From Pseudomonadota bacterium (GTDB lineage Bacteria > Pseudomonadota > Gammaproteobacteria > Burkholderiales > Rhodocyclaceae): a stretch of 64,000 bases of DNA. Where the stretch lies: NCBI GenBank assembly GCA_018241695.1, contig JAFEDH010000021.1, positions 124,001 to 188,000 of the forward strand, read 5' to 3'. Shown one piece after another: positions 1 through 8,115 of this stretch. A model generated the notes under the pieces. It did not search any database and had not been told where the DNA came from. It saw only the letters and a program-made list of their open reading frames with translations. Numbering within the stretch: position 1 is the first letter of the stretch; the number at the start of each line of letters is the position of its first letter. Position numbers and translations under genes: made by a program.

Positions 1-2
1 TC

Positions 3-959
3 TTCGCCCTGCTCTGCCTGGTCCTGCTGGCCCTGGCGAGTCTGGGCGCGGCGCTGATGGCGGGCAGCCTTGCGCTTGGTCCCGGAGAAGCGCTGTCCGC
101 CCTGCTCGGCCACGACGACAGTCTGGCGGGCGAGGTGGTGCGCGGCCTGCGCCTGCCGCGCGCGCTCGCAGGCTTCGCCTGCGGCGGCCTTCTGGCGCTG
201 GCCGGCGCCCTGATGCAGGTGCTGCTGCGCAATCCGCTGGCCGATCCCTACATTCTCGGCATTTCCGGCGGTGCCGGAGTGGGCGCCCTGCTGGCCATGC
301 TGCTCGGCGCCTCCGCGCTGCTCACCAGCGGCACCGCCTTTTGCGGCGCATTCCTCGCCATGATGCTGGTATTCGGCCTGGCCCGTGGCGCGGGCAGCTG
401 GACCCAGCCACGCCTGCTGCTCACCGGCATCATCGTCGCCGCCGGCTGCGGCGCCGCCATCACCCTGATTCTTGCGCTCGCACCCGAACGGCAACTGCCC
501 GGCATGCTGTTCTGGCTCATGGGCGATCTCTCCCAGGCCCTGCCGCCCGCTCCCGACCTGATCGCACTGGTGGTGGTGCTGGCCGCCACCCTGCCCTTCG
601 CCCGCGAACTCAATCTCATGGCCGGCGGCATGGAAACGGCCCAGGCACTCGGTGTCGCGGTGGGCTCCCTGCGTTTGGCGATCTATTTCCTGGCCTCCCT
701 GGCCACCGCCGTGGCCGTTACCTGCGCCGGGTCGATCGGTTTTGTTGGCCTGCTGGTGCCTCACCTGACCAGGCTCGCCCTGGGCAACGACCAGCGCCTG
801 CTGCTGCCTGCCGCCACCCTGGTCGGCGGGAGCCTCCTGGTGTGTGCCGACACGCTGGCACGCACCGTGGCGGCACCGCAGCAGTTGCCCGTCGGCGTGC
901 TCACCGCGCTGCTCGGTGTCCCGCTGTTTCTGTTCCTGCTGCATCGCAGACCCGCATGA
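3..959 (+). CDS. btuC: Vitamin B12 ABC transporter permease BtuC (5' end outside window)
   Basis: Inner-membrane permease of the FecCD/BtuC family, which imports cobalamin through a periplasmic binding protein and a BtuD-type ATPase. The frame is open from base 3, and the 318 visible residues are close to the usual 320-350, so only a short N-terminus is missing. The protein is almost entirely hydrophobic helices. It carries the family motif RNPLADPYILGISGGAGVGA near the N-terminus and GFVGLLVPHLTR near the C-terminus, where these permeases contact the ATPase. The stop overlaps the btuD start. The B12 assignment rather than siderophore uptake rests on the neighbouring cobalamin riboswitch, btuF and cobU. 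A ferric-siderophore permease is the main alternative. Confidence 0.88.
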   Translation, partial: FALLCLVLLALASLGAALMAGSLALGPGEALSALLGHDDSLAGEVVRGLRLPRALAGFACGGLLALAGALMQVLLRNPLADPYILGISGGAGVGALLAMLLGASALLTSGTAFCGAFLAMMLVFGLARGAGSWTQPRLLLTGIIVAAGCGAAITLILALAPERQLPGMLFWLMGDLSQALPPAPDLIALVVVLAATLPFARELNLMAGGMETAQALGVAVGSLRLAIYFLASLATAVAVTCAGSIGFVGLLVPHLTRLALGNDQRLLLPAATLVGGSLLVCADTLARTVAAPQQLPVGVLTALLGVPLFLFLLHRRPA

Positions 960-1726
960 GCCCCCTGCTCGACGTTCGCAACCTTCACGTTGCCATCGGG
1001 GATACCTGCGTCTGCCGCGATCTTTCCCTGACGCTGGAAGCCGGACAGCGGCTTGCCATCCTGGGTCGCAACGGCGCCGGTAAATCCACCCTGCTCTCCG
1101 TACTCGCCGGCCTGCGCCCGCCCCTGGCCGGAAGGATTCATTTGCGCGGGATCGCACTCGCGCGGCAGACACCGCACGAGCTTGCCAAAATCCGCGGCTG
1201 GCTTGGCCAGCAGATCGGCGATCCTTTTGCTTCCAGTGTGCTGGAAACGGTGCTGACCGGACGTCATCCCCATCTGGGGCGCTGGGACTGGGAGGGGCCG
1301 GAGGATCTCGCCATTGCCCATCGCGCCCTCGCCGCCGTCGGCCTGTCCGGATTCGGTTCGCGCCACCTGAGCCGGCTGTCCGGCGGCGAGCGGCAGCGGG
1401 TTGCGATCGCCACCCTGCTCACCCAGGCACCGCAGCTCTATCTGCTGGACGAGCCACTGGCGCATCTCGACCTCAATCACCAGATCGCGGTGCTGGAACT
1501 GTTCTCCACCAAGGCCCGCACCGAGAACATTGCCCTCGCCCTGGTGCTGCACGATCCGGCGCTTGCCGCACGCTACTGCGATCAGGTCCTGCTGCTCCAT
1601 GGCAATGGCGACAGTGAAACCGGTCCGGCCGCGACCATGCTGGATGCAAACCGGCTGTCCCGGCTCTACGGCCATCCCCTGACGCGCATCGACGCCGACG
1701 GGCGGACGGTCTTCATTCCCGCATGA
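956..1726 (+). CDS. btuD: Vitamin B12 ABC transporter ATP-binding protein BtuD
   Basis: Cytoplasmic ATPase that powers the BtuC permease. The ATG at 956 overlaps the btuC stop by four bases, indicating translational coupling, and gives 256 residues, normal for the family. Visible motifs are Walker A GRNGAGKST (about residues 38-46), the signature LSGGERQRV, and Walker B LYLLDEPLAHLDL followed by an H-loop in VLHDPALA. An in-frame extension upstream of 956 runs through btuC in another frame and is not coding. Specificity for B12 is inferred from context, as for btuC. The matching binding protein btuF lies 4.4 kb away on the opposite strand. Confidence 0.88.
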   Translation: MSPLLDVRNLHVAIGDTCVCRDLSLTLEAGQRLAILGRNGAGKSTLLSVLAGLRPPLAGRIHLRGIALARQTPHELAKIRGWLGQQIGDPFASSVLETVLTGRHPHLGRWDWEGPEDLAIAHRALAAVGLSGFGSRHLSRLSGGERQRVAIATLLTQAPQLYLLDEPLAHLDLNHQIAVLELFSTKARTENIALALVLHDPALAARYCDQVLLLHGNGDSETGPAATMLDANRLSRLYGHPLTRIDADGRTVFIPA

Positions 1727-1808
1727 ATTCCGGCGCCCTGAAAGACACCGGTACTTTCCAACAGGAGACAGCAACGACCCAGGCCAGGGATTGACAATCT
1801 TTCGACAC

Positions 1809-1833
1809 TGCGTCCACCGATATGGTGGACGCA
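1809..1833. promoter_or_regulatory. 25-bp perfect inverted repeat upstream of the riboswitch
   Basis: Two 10-base arms, TGCGTCCACC and GGTGGACGCA, flank GATAT. The element sits 13 bases after a TTGACA hexamer (1791-1796) and just before the cobalamin riboswitch of nrdAB. No T-run follows, so a terminator is unlikely. An operator at the nrdAB promoter is plausible. It does not resemble an NrdR box. The -10 element was not identified with confidence. Confidence 0.5.
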
Positions 1834-1842
1834 CAACAGGAC

Positions 1843-2053
1843 ATTCAGGTGTCCGGTTTGCCTGACAGGCGGACCGGATGAAACGGGAACGGGGTACGCG
1901 CGGCACAGGCTGCGCCAGGCCCCGGCTGCCCCCGCAACGGTAGGCGAGTGCCTGCCCGTCGTTTCTTTCGCCGCAAGGGCGGAAGAAAGCCACTGCGCCG
2001 CAAGGCGCGGGAAGGCGACGGGTGATTCCTCGCAAGCCCGGAGACCGGCCTGA
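1843..2053 (+). promoter_or_regulatory. Cobalamin (AdoCbl) riboswitch in the nrdAB leader
   Basis: The conserved core of the cobalamin riboswitch can be read in order: GATGAAACGGGAAC near 1877, the CTGCCCCCGCAACGGTA segment near 1927, GCCACTG at 1989 followed by GCGCGGGAAGGCG, and the B12 box AGCCCGGAGACCGGCC at 2035-2050. Order, spacing and strand fit an aptamer acting on the downstream gene, here nrdA at 2340. An intrinsic terminator follows directly (2063-2084). The known mode of this class is OFF when B12 is bound, so nrdAB would be expressed when B12 is scarce. The ends given are approximate. Confidence 0.92.
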
Positions 2054-2062
2054 ATGAAAGCG

Positions 2063-2084
2063 GGTCCGCCACGGCGGGCCTTTT
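2063..2084 (+). terminator. Riboswitch expression-platform terminator
   Basis: GGTCCGC and GCGGGCC form a 7-bp stem (one G-T pair) around a 4-base loop, followed by TTTT. It begins 13 bases after the B12 box. This is the expected place for a terminator that forms when cobalamin binds the aptamer. Confidence 0.75.
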
Positions 2085-2339
2085 GATAATGCAACCGTCT
2101 GCGGGGATGCAGGTGGGTGCTGCCGTCCGGATCCGTGATCCGCAGGGCACCACACACGACAGACGGCTGCCACACCGGGAGTTCCCATGCAGCAGCCCAT
2201 CCGTCCCCCTCCGATTTTTTCTCCCCCCGTGCACGCAACGCAAAGGCGCCCGCACGCCCAGACCCCTCTGGTTTCCGTGGCCATCGACTTTGATGGCCAT
2301 TCCTGTCCTCTCCCGCATTCCCCTTTTACGGAGTAAGCC
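2085..2339 (+). other. Long untranslated leader between riboswitch terminator and nrdA
   Basis: About 255 bases lie between the terminator and the nrdA start. No gene was recognised. The stretch is GC-rich with C- and T-rich tracts and ends in the nrdA ribosome binding site TACGGAG. Antisense open frames cross it but look like high-GC artefacts. Confidence 0.5.
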
Positions 2340-5081
2340 ATGGATCAAATTCAGCTCGATGCCTCCCTGTCGGCCTTGCAGGTCATTCGTCGCAATGGTG
2401 TCCTGATGCCCTTTCAGGGTGAAAAAATCGCCATCGCACTGGGCAAGGCGTTTCTCGCCGTGGAAGGCCAGCAAAGCACCCTGTCCTCCCGGGTAAGGGA
2501 AATCGTGCCGCGCCTCACCGATACCGTCACGCGCTCCCTCACCCGACGCATGCCCGATGGCGGTACCGTGCATATCGAGGACATCCAGGATCAGGTCGAG
2601 CTCGCCCTGATGCGTGCAGGTGAGCACGATGTGGCCCGTGCCTATGTGCTCTACCGGGAACGCCGCACCACAGAGCGCGCAGCCGTGACCCCGGCCCGGG
2701 AGTCGGATCTGCATGTGGTGAACCACGGTGTGCGCCAGGCGCTGGATACCCGGGCATTGCTCCACATCTGCGAGGCCGCCTGTACCGGTATCGAAAATGT
2801 ATCGCCCGGGGTCATTCTCGAACGTGCCCTGGAAAGCCTGTATGACGGTATCGAGATGAAGGATGTGCGTCAGGCCCTGATTCTCTCCGCCCGCACCCTG
2901 ATCGAACAGGAACCAGGCTACAACTACGCAACCGCCCGCCTGCTGCTCGATGCGCTGGGCCACGAAGTGCTCGACCGGCCGCCGACCGCTGCCGAGTACG
3001 TGCGATATCTGCCCGAGTTCGTCGACCAGGGCATCCAGGCCGGGCTGCTCGATCCTCGCCTGCTGCAGTTCGATCTCGTCCGCATCGGTGACGCCCTCAA
3101 GCCGGAACGGGATCACCAGTTCGGTTATCTCGGCCTGCAGACCCTTTACGACCGCTACTTCCTGCACAAGAACGGACGCCGCATCGAGCTGCCGCAGATA
3201 TTTTTCATGCGGGTGGCCATGGGGCTGGCGATCAACGAAATCGACCGGGAGGCTCGCGCCATCGAGTTCTACGATCTGATTTCCTGCTTTGATTTCATGT
3301 GCTCGACACCGACCCTGTTCAACAGTGGCACCCTGCATCCGCAGCTCTCCTCCTGCTATCTCACCACCGTGGCGGACGATCTGGAAGATATTTATCAAGG
3401 CATCAAGGAAAACGCGCTGCTGCAAAAATATGCCGGTGGCCTGGGCAATGACTGGACCCCGGTGCGTGCCCTGGGCAGTCTGATCCGCGGTACCAACGGA
3501 CAGAGCCAGGGCGTGATCCCCTTTCTCAAGGTGGTCAACGACACCGCAGTGGCGGTGAACCAGGGTGGCAAGCGCAAGGGTGCGGTCTGCGCCTATCTTG
3601 AAACGTGGCATCTGGATATCGAGGAATTCCTCGATCTGCGCAAGAACACCGGAGATGAGCGACGCCGGGCCCATGACATGAACACCGCTCACTGGGTTCC
3701 CGATCTCTTCATGCAGCGGGTGCAGGAAAACGGCTCATGGACCCTGTTCTCGCCCGTTGACGTCCCCGATCTGCATGAAAAATTCGGTGCCGAATTCACC
3801 ACTGCCTATATCACCTGCGAAGCGCGGGCGGAACGGGGCGAGATCCGGCTGCACAAAAAAGTGTCCGCGCTACAGCTGTGGCGCCGGATGCTGACCATGC
3901 TGTTCGAGACCGGCCATCCCTGGATCACCTTCAAGGATGCCTGCAACCTGCGTTCCCCCCAGCAGCACGCCGGTGTGGTTCATAGCTCCAACCTGTGCAC
4001 CGAAATCACCCTGAACACTTCCTCATCGGAAACCGCAGTCTGCAATCTGGGCTCGGTCAATCTCCCCGCACACCTGCGGGATGGCCGGCTCGATACCGAA
4101 AAGCTGGCACGTACCATCGGCACGGCCATGCGCATGCTGGACAACGTGATCGACATCAACTTCTATGCCACGCCAAAAGCACGTAATGCCAACCTGCGCC
4201 ATCGCCCTGTGGGGCTGGGCATCATGGGTTTCTCCGACTGCCTGCATGCGCTTGGCCTGCCCTACGCCAGCGAAGGTGCCGTAGCGTTTGCCGACCAGTC
4301 CATGGAAGCCGTATGCCACCAGGCCTACTGGGCCAGCACGGAACTTGCACGTGAGCGTGGCGCCTATTCCAGTTTTCACGGAAGTTTGTGGGAGCGGGGC
4401 ATTCTGCCTCCCGATTCGATCGATCTGCTGGCCGCGGGACGCGGGGTTCCGGTCGAGGTGGACCGCAGCAGCACGCTGGACTGGTGCGCCCTGAAAGAAA
4501 GAATCGCCCGGTATGGCATGCGCAATTCAAACTGCGTCGCCATCGCGCCCACAGCGACCATTTCCAACATTGTCGGTGTTTCTGCCAGCATCGAGCCGCC
4601 CTATCAGAACCTCTATGTGAAATCCAACCTGTCCGGCGAATTCACCGAAGTCAACGAAGCCCTGGTACATGAACTCAAGGCGCTGGATTTATGGGATGCC
4701 GTCATGGTCTCCGACCTCAAGTACTTCGATGGATCCCTGGCGCGTATCGAACGCATCCCCGAGGAGATCAAGGCCCGTTACGCCACTGCCTTCGAGATCG
4801 ACCCGACATGGCTGGTGGAAGCTGCGGCACGACGCCAGAAATGGATTGACCAGGCCCAGTCACTCAATCTCTATCTCGCCACACCATCGGGCAAGAAACT
4901 CGACGAGATCTACACCCTGGCCTGGCGACGGGGACTCAAGACCACCTATTACCTGCGTACCCTGGGCGCAAGCCAGATGGAGAAAGCAGGCAGTACCGAC
5001 GCTGCCGACCCTGCCACCATGGCCGCTGCGGAAGCAAAGTTCTGCGCCATCGACAATCCCGAATGCGAGGCCTGCCAATGA
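2340..5081 (+). CDS. nrdA: Ribonucleoside-diphosphate reductase class Ia, alpha subunit
   Basis: Catalytic subunit that reduces ribonucleotides to deoxyribonucleotides in the cytoplasm with a radical supplied by NrdB. At 913 residues it is longer than the E. coli protein (about 760), as in the Pseudomonas-type NrdA. An ATP-cone allosteric domain is visible at about residues 17-110 (RNGVLMPFQGEKI). The catalytic cysteines and Glu lie in LSSCYL, NLCTEI and AVCNLGSVNLP. The substrate-site segment IAPTATISNI and the C-terminal redox pair in ECEACQ are present. The start has a ribosome binding site (TACGGAG). It overlaps nrdB as ATGA. The cobalamin riboswitch upstream suggests use when B12 is limiting, with a B12-dependent class II enzyme elsewhere in the genome. 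Confidence 0.96.
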   Translation: MDQIQLDASLSALQVIRRNGVLMPFQGEKIAIALGKAFLAVEGQQSTLSSRVREIVPRLTDTVTRSLTRRMPDGGTVHIEDIQDQVELALMRAGEHDVARAYVLYRERRTTERAAVTPARESDLHVVNHGVRQALDTRALLHICEAACTGIENVSPGVILERALESLYDGIEMKDVRQALILSARTLIEQEPGYNYATARLLLDALGHEVLDRPPTAAEYVRYLPEFVDQGIQAGLLDPRLLQFDLVRIGDALKPERDHQFGYLGLQTLYDRYFLHKNGRRIELPQIFFMRVAMGLAINEIDREARAIEFYDLISCFDFMCSTPTLFNSGTLHPQLSSCYLTTVADDLEDIYQGIKENALLQKYAGGLGNDWTPVRALGSLIRGTNGQSQGVIPFLKVVNDTAVAVNQGGKRKGAVCAYLETWHLDIEEFLDLRKNTGDERRRAHDMNTAHWVPDLFMQRVQENGSWTLFSPVDVPDLHEKFGAEFTTAYITCEARAERGEIRLHKKVSALQLWRRMLTMLFETGHPWITFKDACNLRSPQQHAGVVHSSNLCTEITLNTSSSETAVCNLGSVNLPAHLRDGRLDTEKLARTIGTAMRMLDNVIDINFYATPKARNANLRHRPVGLGIMGFSDCLHALGLPYASEGAVAFADQSMEAVCHQAYWASTELARERGAYSSFHGSLWERGILPPDSIDLLAAGRGVPVEVDRSSTLDWCALKERIARYGMRNSNCVAIAPTATISNIVGVSASIEPPYQNLYVKSNLSGEFTEVNEALVHELKALDLWDAVMVSDLKYFDGSLARIERIPEEIKARYATAFEIDPTWLVEAAARRQKWIDQAQSLNLYLATPSGKKLDEIYTLAWRRGLKTTYYLRTLGASQMEKAGSTDAADPATMAAAEAKFCAIDNPECEACQ

Positions 5082-6163
5082 ATGCCCGGCTCGACGACTG
5101 GGACAGCACGGCGACTCCGGGCACCCCTGCAACCAGCACGGTCACACCAACGTCCGTACCCGGTGTGGCACGCGCGGCCGACAAGCGTATCGTCGGCGGC
5201 ACGGCGGATATCAACCAGCTGGCCCCTTTCAAATATCCCTGGGCCTGGGATTTCTTTCTCAAGGGCAATCGCAATCACTGGACGCCCCTGGAAATCGGCA
5301 TGGCCCAGGATGTGCACGATTACCACCACAAGCTCACGCCCGCCGAGCGCCACGTGTTCGAAAATGTCCTGGCCTATCTCACCACCTCGGACATTCTCGC
5401 CATGCGCAACATCGGTCTGGCGGTGATGGAGAAGATGGGAGCGCCGGAATTACAGATCTATCAGGCCCGCCAGGTCTATGAAGAGGCCCTGCATACCTGG
5501 ACCTATCAGCATTGCATCGAGAGCATCGGGCTCGATCAGGAGGAGATTTACAACCGCTACCGCGTGGTGCCGCAGATCCATGGCAAGATCGCCCTCGCCA
5601 ACCGGCGTCTGGAAAGAGTGCTGCATTCCGGCTTCGATCTTTCACAGCGGGACAACCTGCACGAATTTGCCCTGTCCTACTTTTTCTTCGCCATCATTTT
5701 CGAGGGCTGCTGGTTCTACAACGGCTTCTCCCCCATCTTCGCCCTGCAACGGCGGGGGTTGATGAAAGGCACGGCCGAGCAGTTACAGTACATCATGCGT
5801 GACGAGGTGCTGCACTGTGCCTTCGGCACGCGTGTGGTACGCGAACTGCTGCGTGAGGAAAATCTGTCGCTCGATCCTGCCGCCGTCGCCTTATTGTGGG
5901 CCGAAGCCGAGGCCGCCGAAACCGCCTATGTGGAGTACCTGCTGCCGGCCCCCATCCTTGGCTACTCCACCACCCAGCATCTGGGGCAGTTCCGTTTCAT
6001 CGCCAATCGCCGCTCGCGTCAGCTCGGTCTCGCGGAGCCTTTCCCGGGCGCCGAGAATGTTCTGCCCTGGCTGGACGAGCAGGCCAATCTGCGCAAGGAG
6101 AAAAACTTTTTCGAAACCCGGGTCACCGAATACCAGACCGGCGGCGCGCTACGCTGGGACTGA
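5078..6163 (+). CDS. nrdB: Ribonucleoside-diphosphate reductase class Ia, beta subunit
   Basis: Di-iron tyrosyl-radical subunit partnering NrdA, 361 residues from the ATG that overlaps the nrdA stop. Metal-ligand motifs of the R2 ferritin-like fold are visible: SDILAMRN, EALHTWTYQH (ExxH, with the radical Tyr four residues after the His), FEGCWFYNG, and RDEVLHCAFG (ExxH). The retained Tyr argues for class Ia rather than the Tyr-less class Ic. A second in-frame start exists 15 bases upstream but lies inside nrdA and has no advantage. It is co-transcribed with nrdA under the riboswitch. Confidence 0.95.
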   Translation: MNARLDDWDSTATPGTPATSTVTPTSVPGVARAADKRIVGGTADINQLAPFKYPWAWDFFLKGNRNHWTPLEIGMAQDVHDYHHKLTPAERHVFENVLAYLTTSDILAMRNIGLAVMEKMGAPELQIYQARQVYEEALHTWTYQHCIESIGLDQEEIYNRYRVVPQIHGKIALANRRLERVLHSGFDLSQRDNLHEFALSYFFFAIIFEGCWFYNGFSPIFALQRRGLMKGTAEQLQYIMRDEVLHCAFGTRVVRELLREENLSLDPAAVALLWAEAEAAETAYVEYLLPAPILGYSTTQHLGQFRFIANRRSRQLGLAEPFPGAENVLPWLDEQANLRKEKNFFETRVTEYQTGGALRWD

Positions 6164-6181
6164 AAACTCCGCCCTCCCCGC

Positions 6182-7114
6182 TCAGCGGAACCGGTCGCGT
6201 TTGCTGCGCGCGTTTTCCAGCGCATCACACAGGCGTCCGGTTCCGTCCAGGATGCGCGGGGTATGGCGCTGGATCAGGTCCGGAGGAATGGCGTAGAGAT
6301 TATCCCGTTTCACCGCGGTCAACCGTGGCCAGCGTCGCCATTCATCCAGCCAGCGGGGACGGGCCTCGCTATCGCCGCTGGCCACGATCACCTCGGGATT
6401 GGCGGCCAGCACGGACTCCACCGTGACGGTCGGCGCCATCTGCCGCAGCGCGCCAAAAATATTCTCGCCACCACAGATCTTCAGTGCATCGGTGATGATC
6501 TGCGGTCCGCCTACCGTCATCAGCGGATCCTTCCAGATTTGATAGAAGGTGCGCACCGGCGGACGCCCGCCATAGCGATGGCGCAGATCGGCCAGCCGGT
6601 TGCGAAACGTGGTGGCGGCCTGCCGGCCGGAATCTGCAAGGCCTGCGAGAACCCCATAGCGCTCCATGTCCCGCGCCACGTCGTCGATATGACCGGGCTC
6701 GGTAACATACACCGGCAGTCCCAGGGCGCGCAGCCGGTCCACCTGGGCCGGCGGGTTGCCCGTTTCCCAGGCGATCACCAGATCGGGTTTGAGCGCCACG
6801 ATGGCCTCAAGGTCGAGATGCGAATAGCTGCCGACCCGTGGAATTTTTTTTGCCGCGGCGGGGTAGTCGGTGTAGTCCACCGCCCCTACCAGACGACTGC
6901 CCGCACCAATGGCGAAAAGGGTCTCCGCCACATTCGGTGCCAGGCTGACGATACGCCGGGCGGGATGTGCCAGGCGCAGTACCTGTCCACGGTCGTCGGT
7001 CACCGTCACCCCGGCATGGACCGGCACACTCGACATCACCCCCAGCAGGATACAAACACAAAACCTCACGCAATCCTTCACGCCGCGATGGCTGCCGCCA
7101 CGGTTGGCCATCAT
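6182..7114 (-). CDS. btuF: Cobalamin ABC transporter substrate-binding protein BtuF
   Basis: Periplasmic binding protein of the helical-backbone (type III) family that delivers B12 to BtuCD. From the ATG at 7114 it has 310 residues. A signal peptide ends near VHAGVTV, after the hydrophobic run VCILLGVMSS. The family segments RIVSLAPNVAETLFAIGAG, VGAVDYTDYP, KPDLVIAW and GGENIF are present. The start is uncertain: a frame extends further upstream into the preceding gene, and a GTG nearer the signal peptide is possible. It is the last gene of a minus-strand run with a small membrane protein, cobU and a methyltransferase. It faces nrdB tail to tail. Confidence 0.88.
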   Translation of the reverse strand: MMANRGGSHRGVKDCVRFCVCILLGVMSSVPVHAGVTVTDDRGQVLRLAHPARRIVSLAPNVAETLFAIGAGSRLVGAVDYTDYPAAAKKIPRVGSYSHLDLEAIVALKPDLVIAWETGNPPAQVDRLRALGLPVYVTEPGHIDDVARDMERYGVLAGLADSGRQAATTFRNRLADLRHRYGGRPPVRTFYQIWKDPLMTVGGPQIITDALKICGGENIFGALRQMAPTVTVESVLAANPEVIVASGDSEARPRWLDEWRRWPRLTAVKRDNLYAIPPDLIQRHTPRILDGTGRLCDALENARSKRDRFR

Positions 7115-7152
7115 GGTGGCAACACCCTTGGGCAAACGGTGCTCGTCAATGT

Positions 7153-7515
7153 TCAGGCAGCGCGCCTGAGCACTTTTCCCAGCCGCTCGCCCTGGGCCAG
7201 CGCACCCAGTCCGAGGACAAGGTGCAGCACCTGGAGCAGCCATTGCAGGTCACCCAGACCGAGCACCAGTTGCGCCACCCCCGCAACGGGAACCAGCACG
7301 CCCCAGAGCGCGGCGACCAGCGCCAGCACGGGCGCCGCGCGCCGTGCCAGAAACGCCATCAGCCACAGGCACAGGACCACCAGCAGGCCCATCCCCATGT
7401 GGACATGAATGAGGGACTGCATCCGGCCCAGCCAGAACAGCGCCCCCAGTACCAGCGTCAACGCGCCGGCAAGGCGCAGGGTCATGAGTGTGGCGGTGGG
7501 CAATGTGCGGTTCAT
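7153..7515 (-). CDS. Small integral membrane protein between cobU and btuF
   Basis: A 120-residue, almost wholly hydrophobic protein with about four predicted membrane helices. I do not recognise the family. It has a short basic N-terminus (MNRTLPTATLMTLRLAG), a central IHVHMGMGLL segment with two His, and a basic tail. The ATG at 7515 is preceded by AAAGGA at good spacing and is preferred over the ATG 15 bases upstream. The gene lies 15 bases after cobU and 38 before btuF on the same strand, so a role linked to cobalamin or cobalt handling is possible but unproven. Confidence 0.65.
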   Translation of the reverse strand: MNRTLPTATLMTLRLAGALTLVLGALFWLGRMQSLIHVHMGMGLLVVLCLWLMAFLARRAAPVLALVAALWGVLVPVAGVAQLVLGLGDLQWLLQVLHLVLGLGALAQGERLGKVLRRAA

Positions 7516-7530
7516 GGCATTCCTTTCCAT

Positions 7531-8082
7531 TCAGGGAGATTTGAGTTCCAGCGACAAGCCGGCCGCGACGAAGGTTACACGCCCGCATGCGGCGGCGACC
7601 TGCTGGTTGAGGCGTCCCGCCGCATCCACATAGCAACGGGTCAGCGCACCCAGGGGCACGATGCCCAGACCGACCTCGTTGCTGACCAGAATCACCCGCC
7701 CCGGCAGCGTGGACAAGGCGGTGAGCAGCGCGGTGGTTTCAGCGTTGAACAAGGGGCAATCCAGAGGCTCGCCTGCTTCGGCCTGCGTGCCGCCACGCCC
7801 GTGGTGCAATAGGTTGGACAACCACAGCGTAAGACAATCCACGAGCAGGCAGCGATCCGGCGCCGCCCGCTCGCGCAATGCCACCGCCAGATGCAGCGGC
7901 ACCTCTGCCAGCTGCCAGTGCGCCGGACGACGGGCGCGATGATGCCGGATGCGCGCCGCCATCTCGGCATCCCCCGCACTGCCGGTGGCGATGTAGTGAA
8001 CCGCAAGGCCGGATTCGATGGCGCGGCGTTCGGCGAGAGCGCTTTTGCCCGAACGGGCACCTCCCAGGATAAGTTCCGCCAT
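7531..8082 (-). CDS. cobU: Adenosylcobinamide kinase / adenosylcobinamide-phosphate guanylyltransferase
   Basis: Bifunctional CobU/CobP enzyme of the nucleotide-loop part of cobalamin synthesis. It phosphorylates adenosylcobinamide and transfers GMP to it, which also allows salvage of imported cobinamide. The 183 residues carry the N-terminal P-loop GGARSGKS, the segment IATGSAGDAEM, the Walker B-like LLVDCLTLWLSNLL, and ILVSNEVGLGIVP with RLNQQVAA near the C-terminus, all typical. The ATG at 8082 was preferred over a GTG at 8091. It sits in the btuF run. No other cob genes are visible in the window. Confidence 0.93.
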   Translation of the reverse strand: MAELILGGARSGKSALAERRAIESGLAVHYIATGSAGDAEMAARIRHHRARRPAHWQLAEVPLHLAVALRERAAPDRCLLVDCLTLWLSNLLHHGRGGTQAEAGEPLDCPLFNAETTALLTALSTLPGRVILVSNEVGLGIVPLGALTRCYVDAAGRLNQQVAAACGRVTFVAAGLSLELKSP

Positions 8083-8115
8083 GGTGCCCACAGCCCGTAT
8101 GGCCCGACCGGCCGA

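Noticed and set aside
761..3692. Long antisense open frames over btuD, the riboswitch and nrdA
   Set aside because: They are antisense to genes with clear family motifs, lack recognisable domains and are rich in Arg, Gly, Pro and Ala, as expected for chance frames in high-GC DNA.
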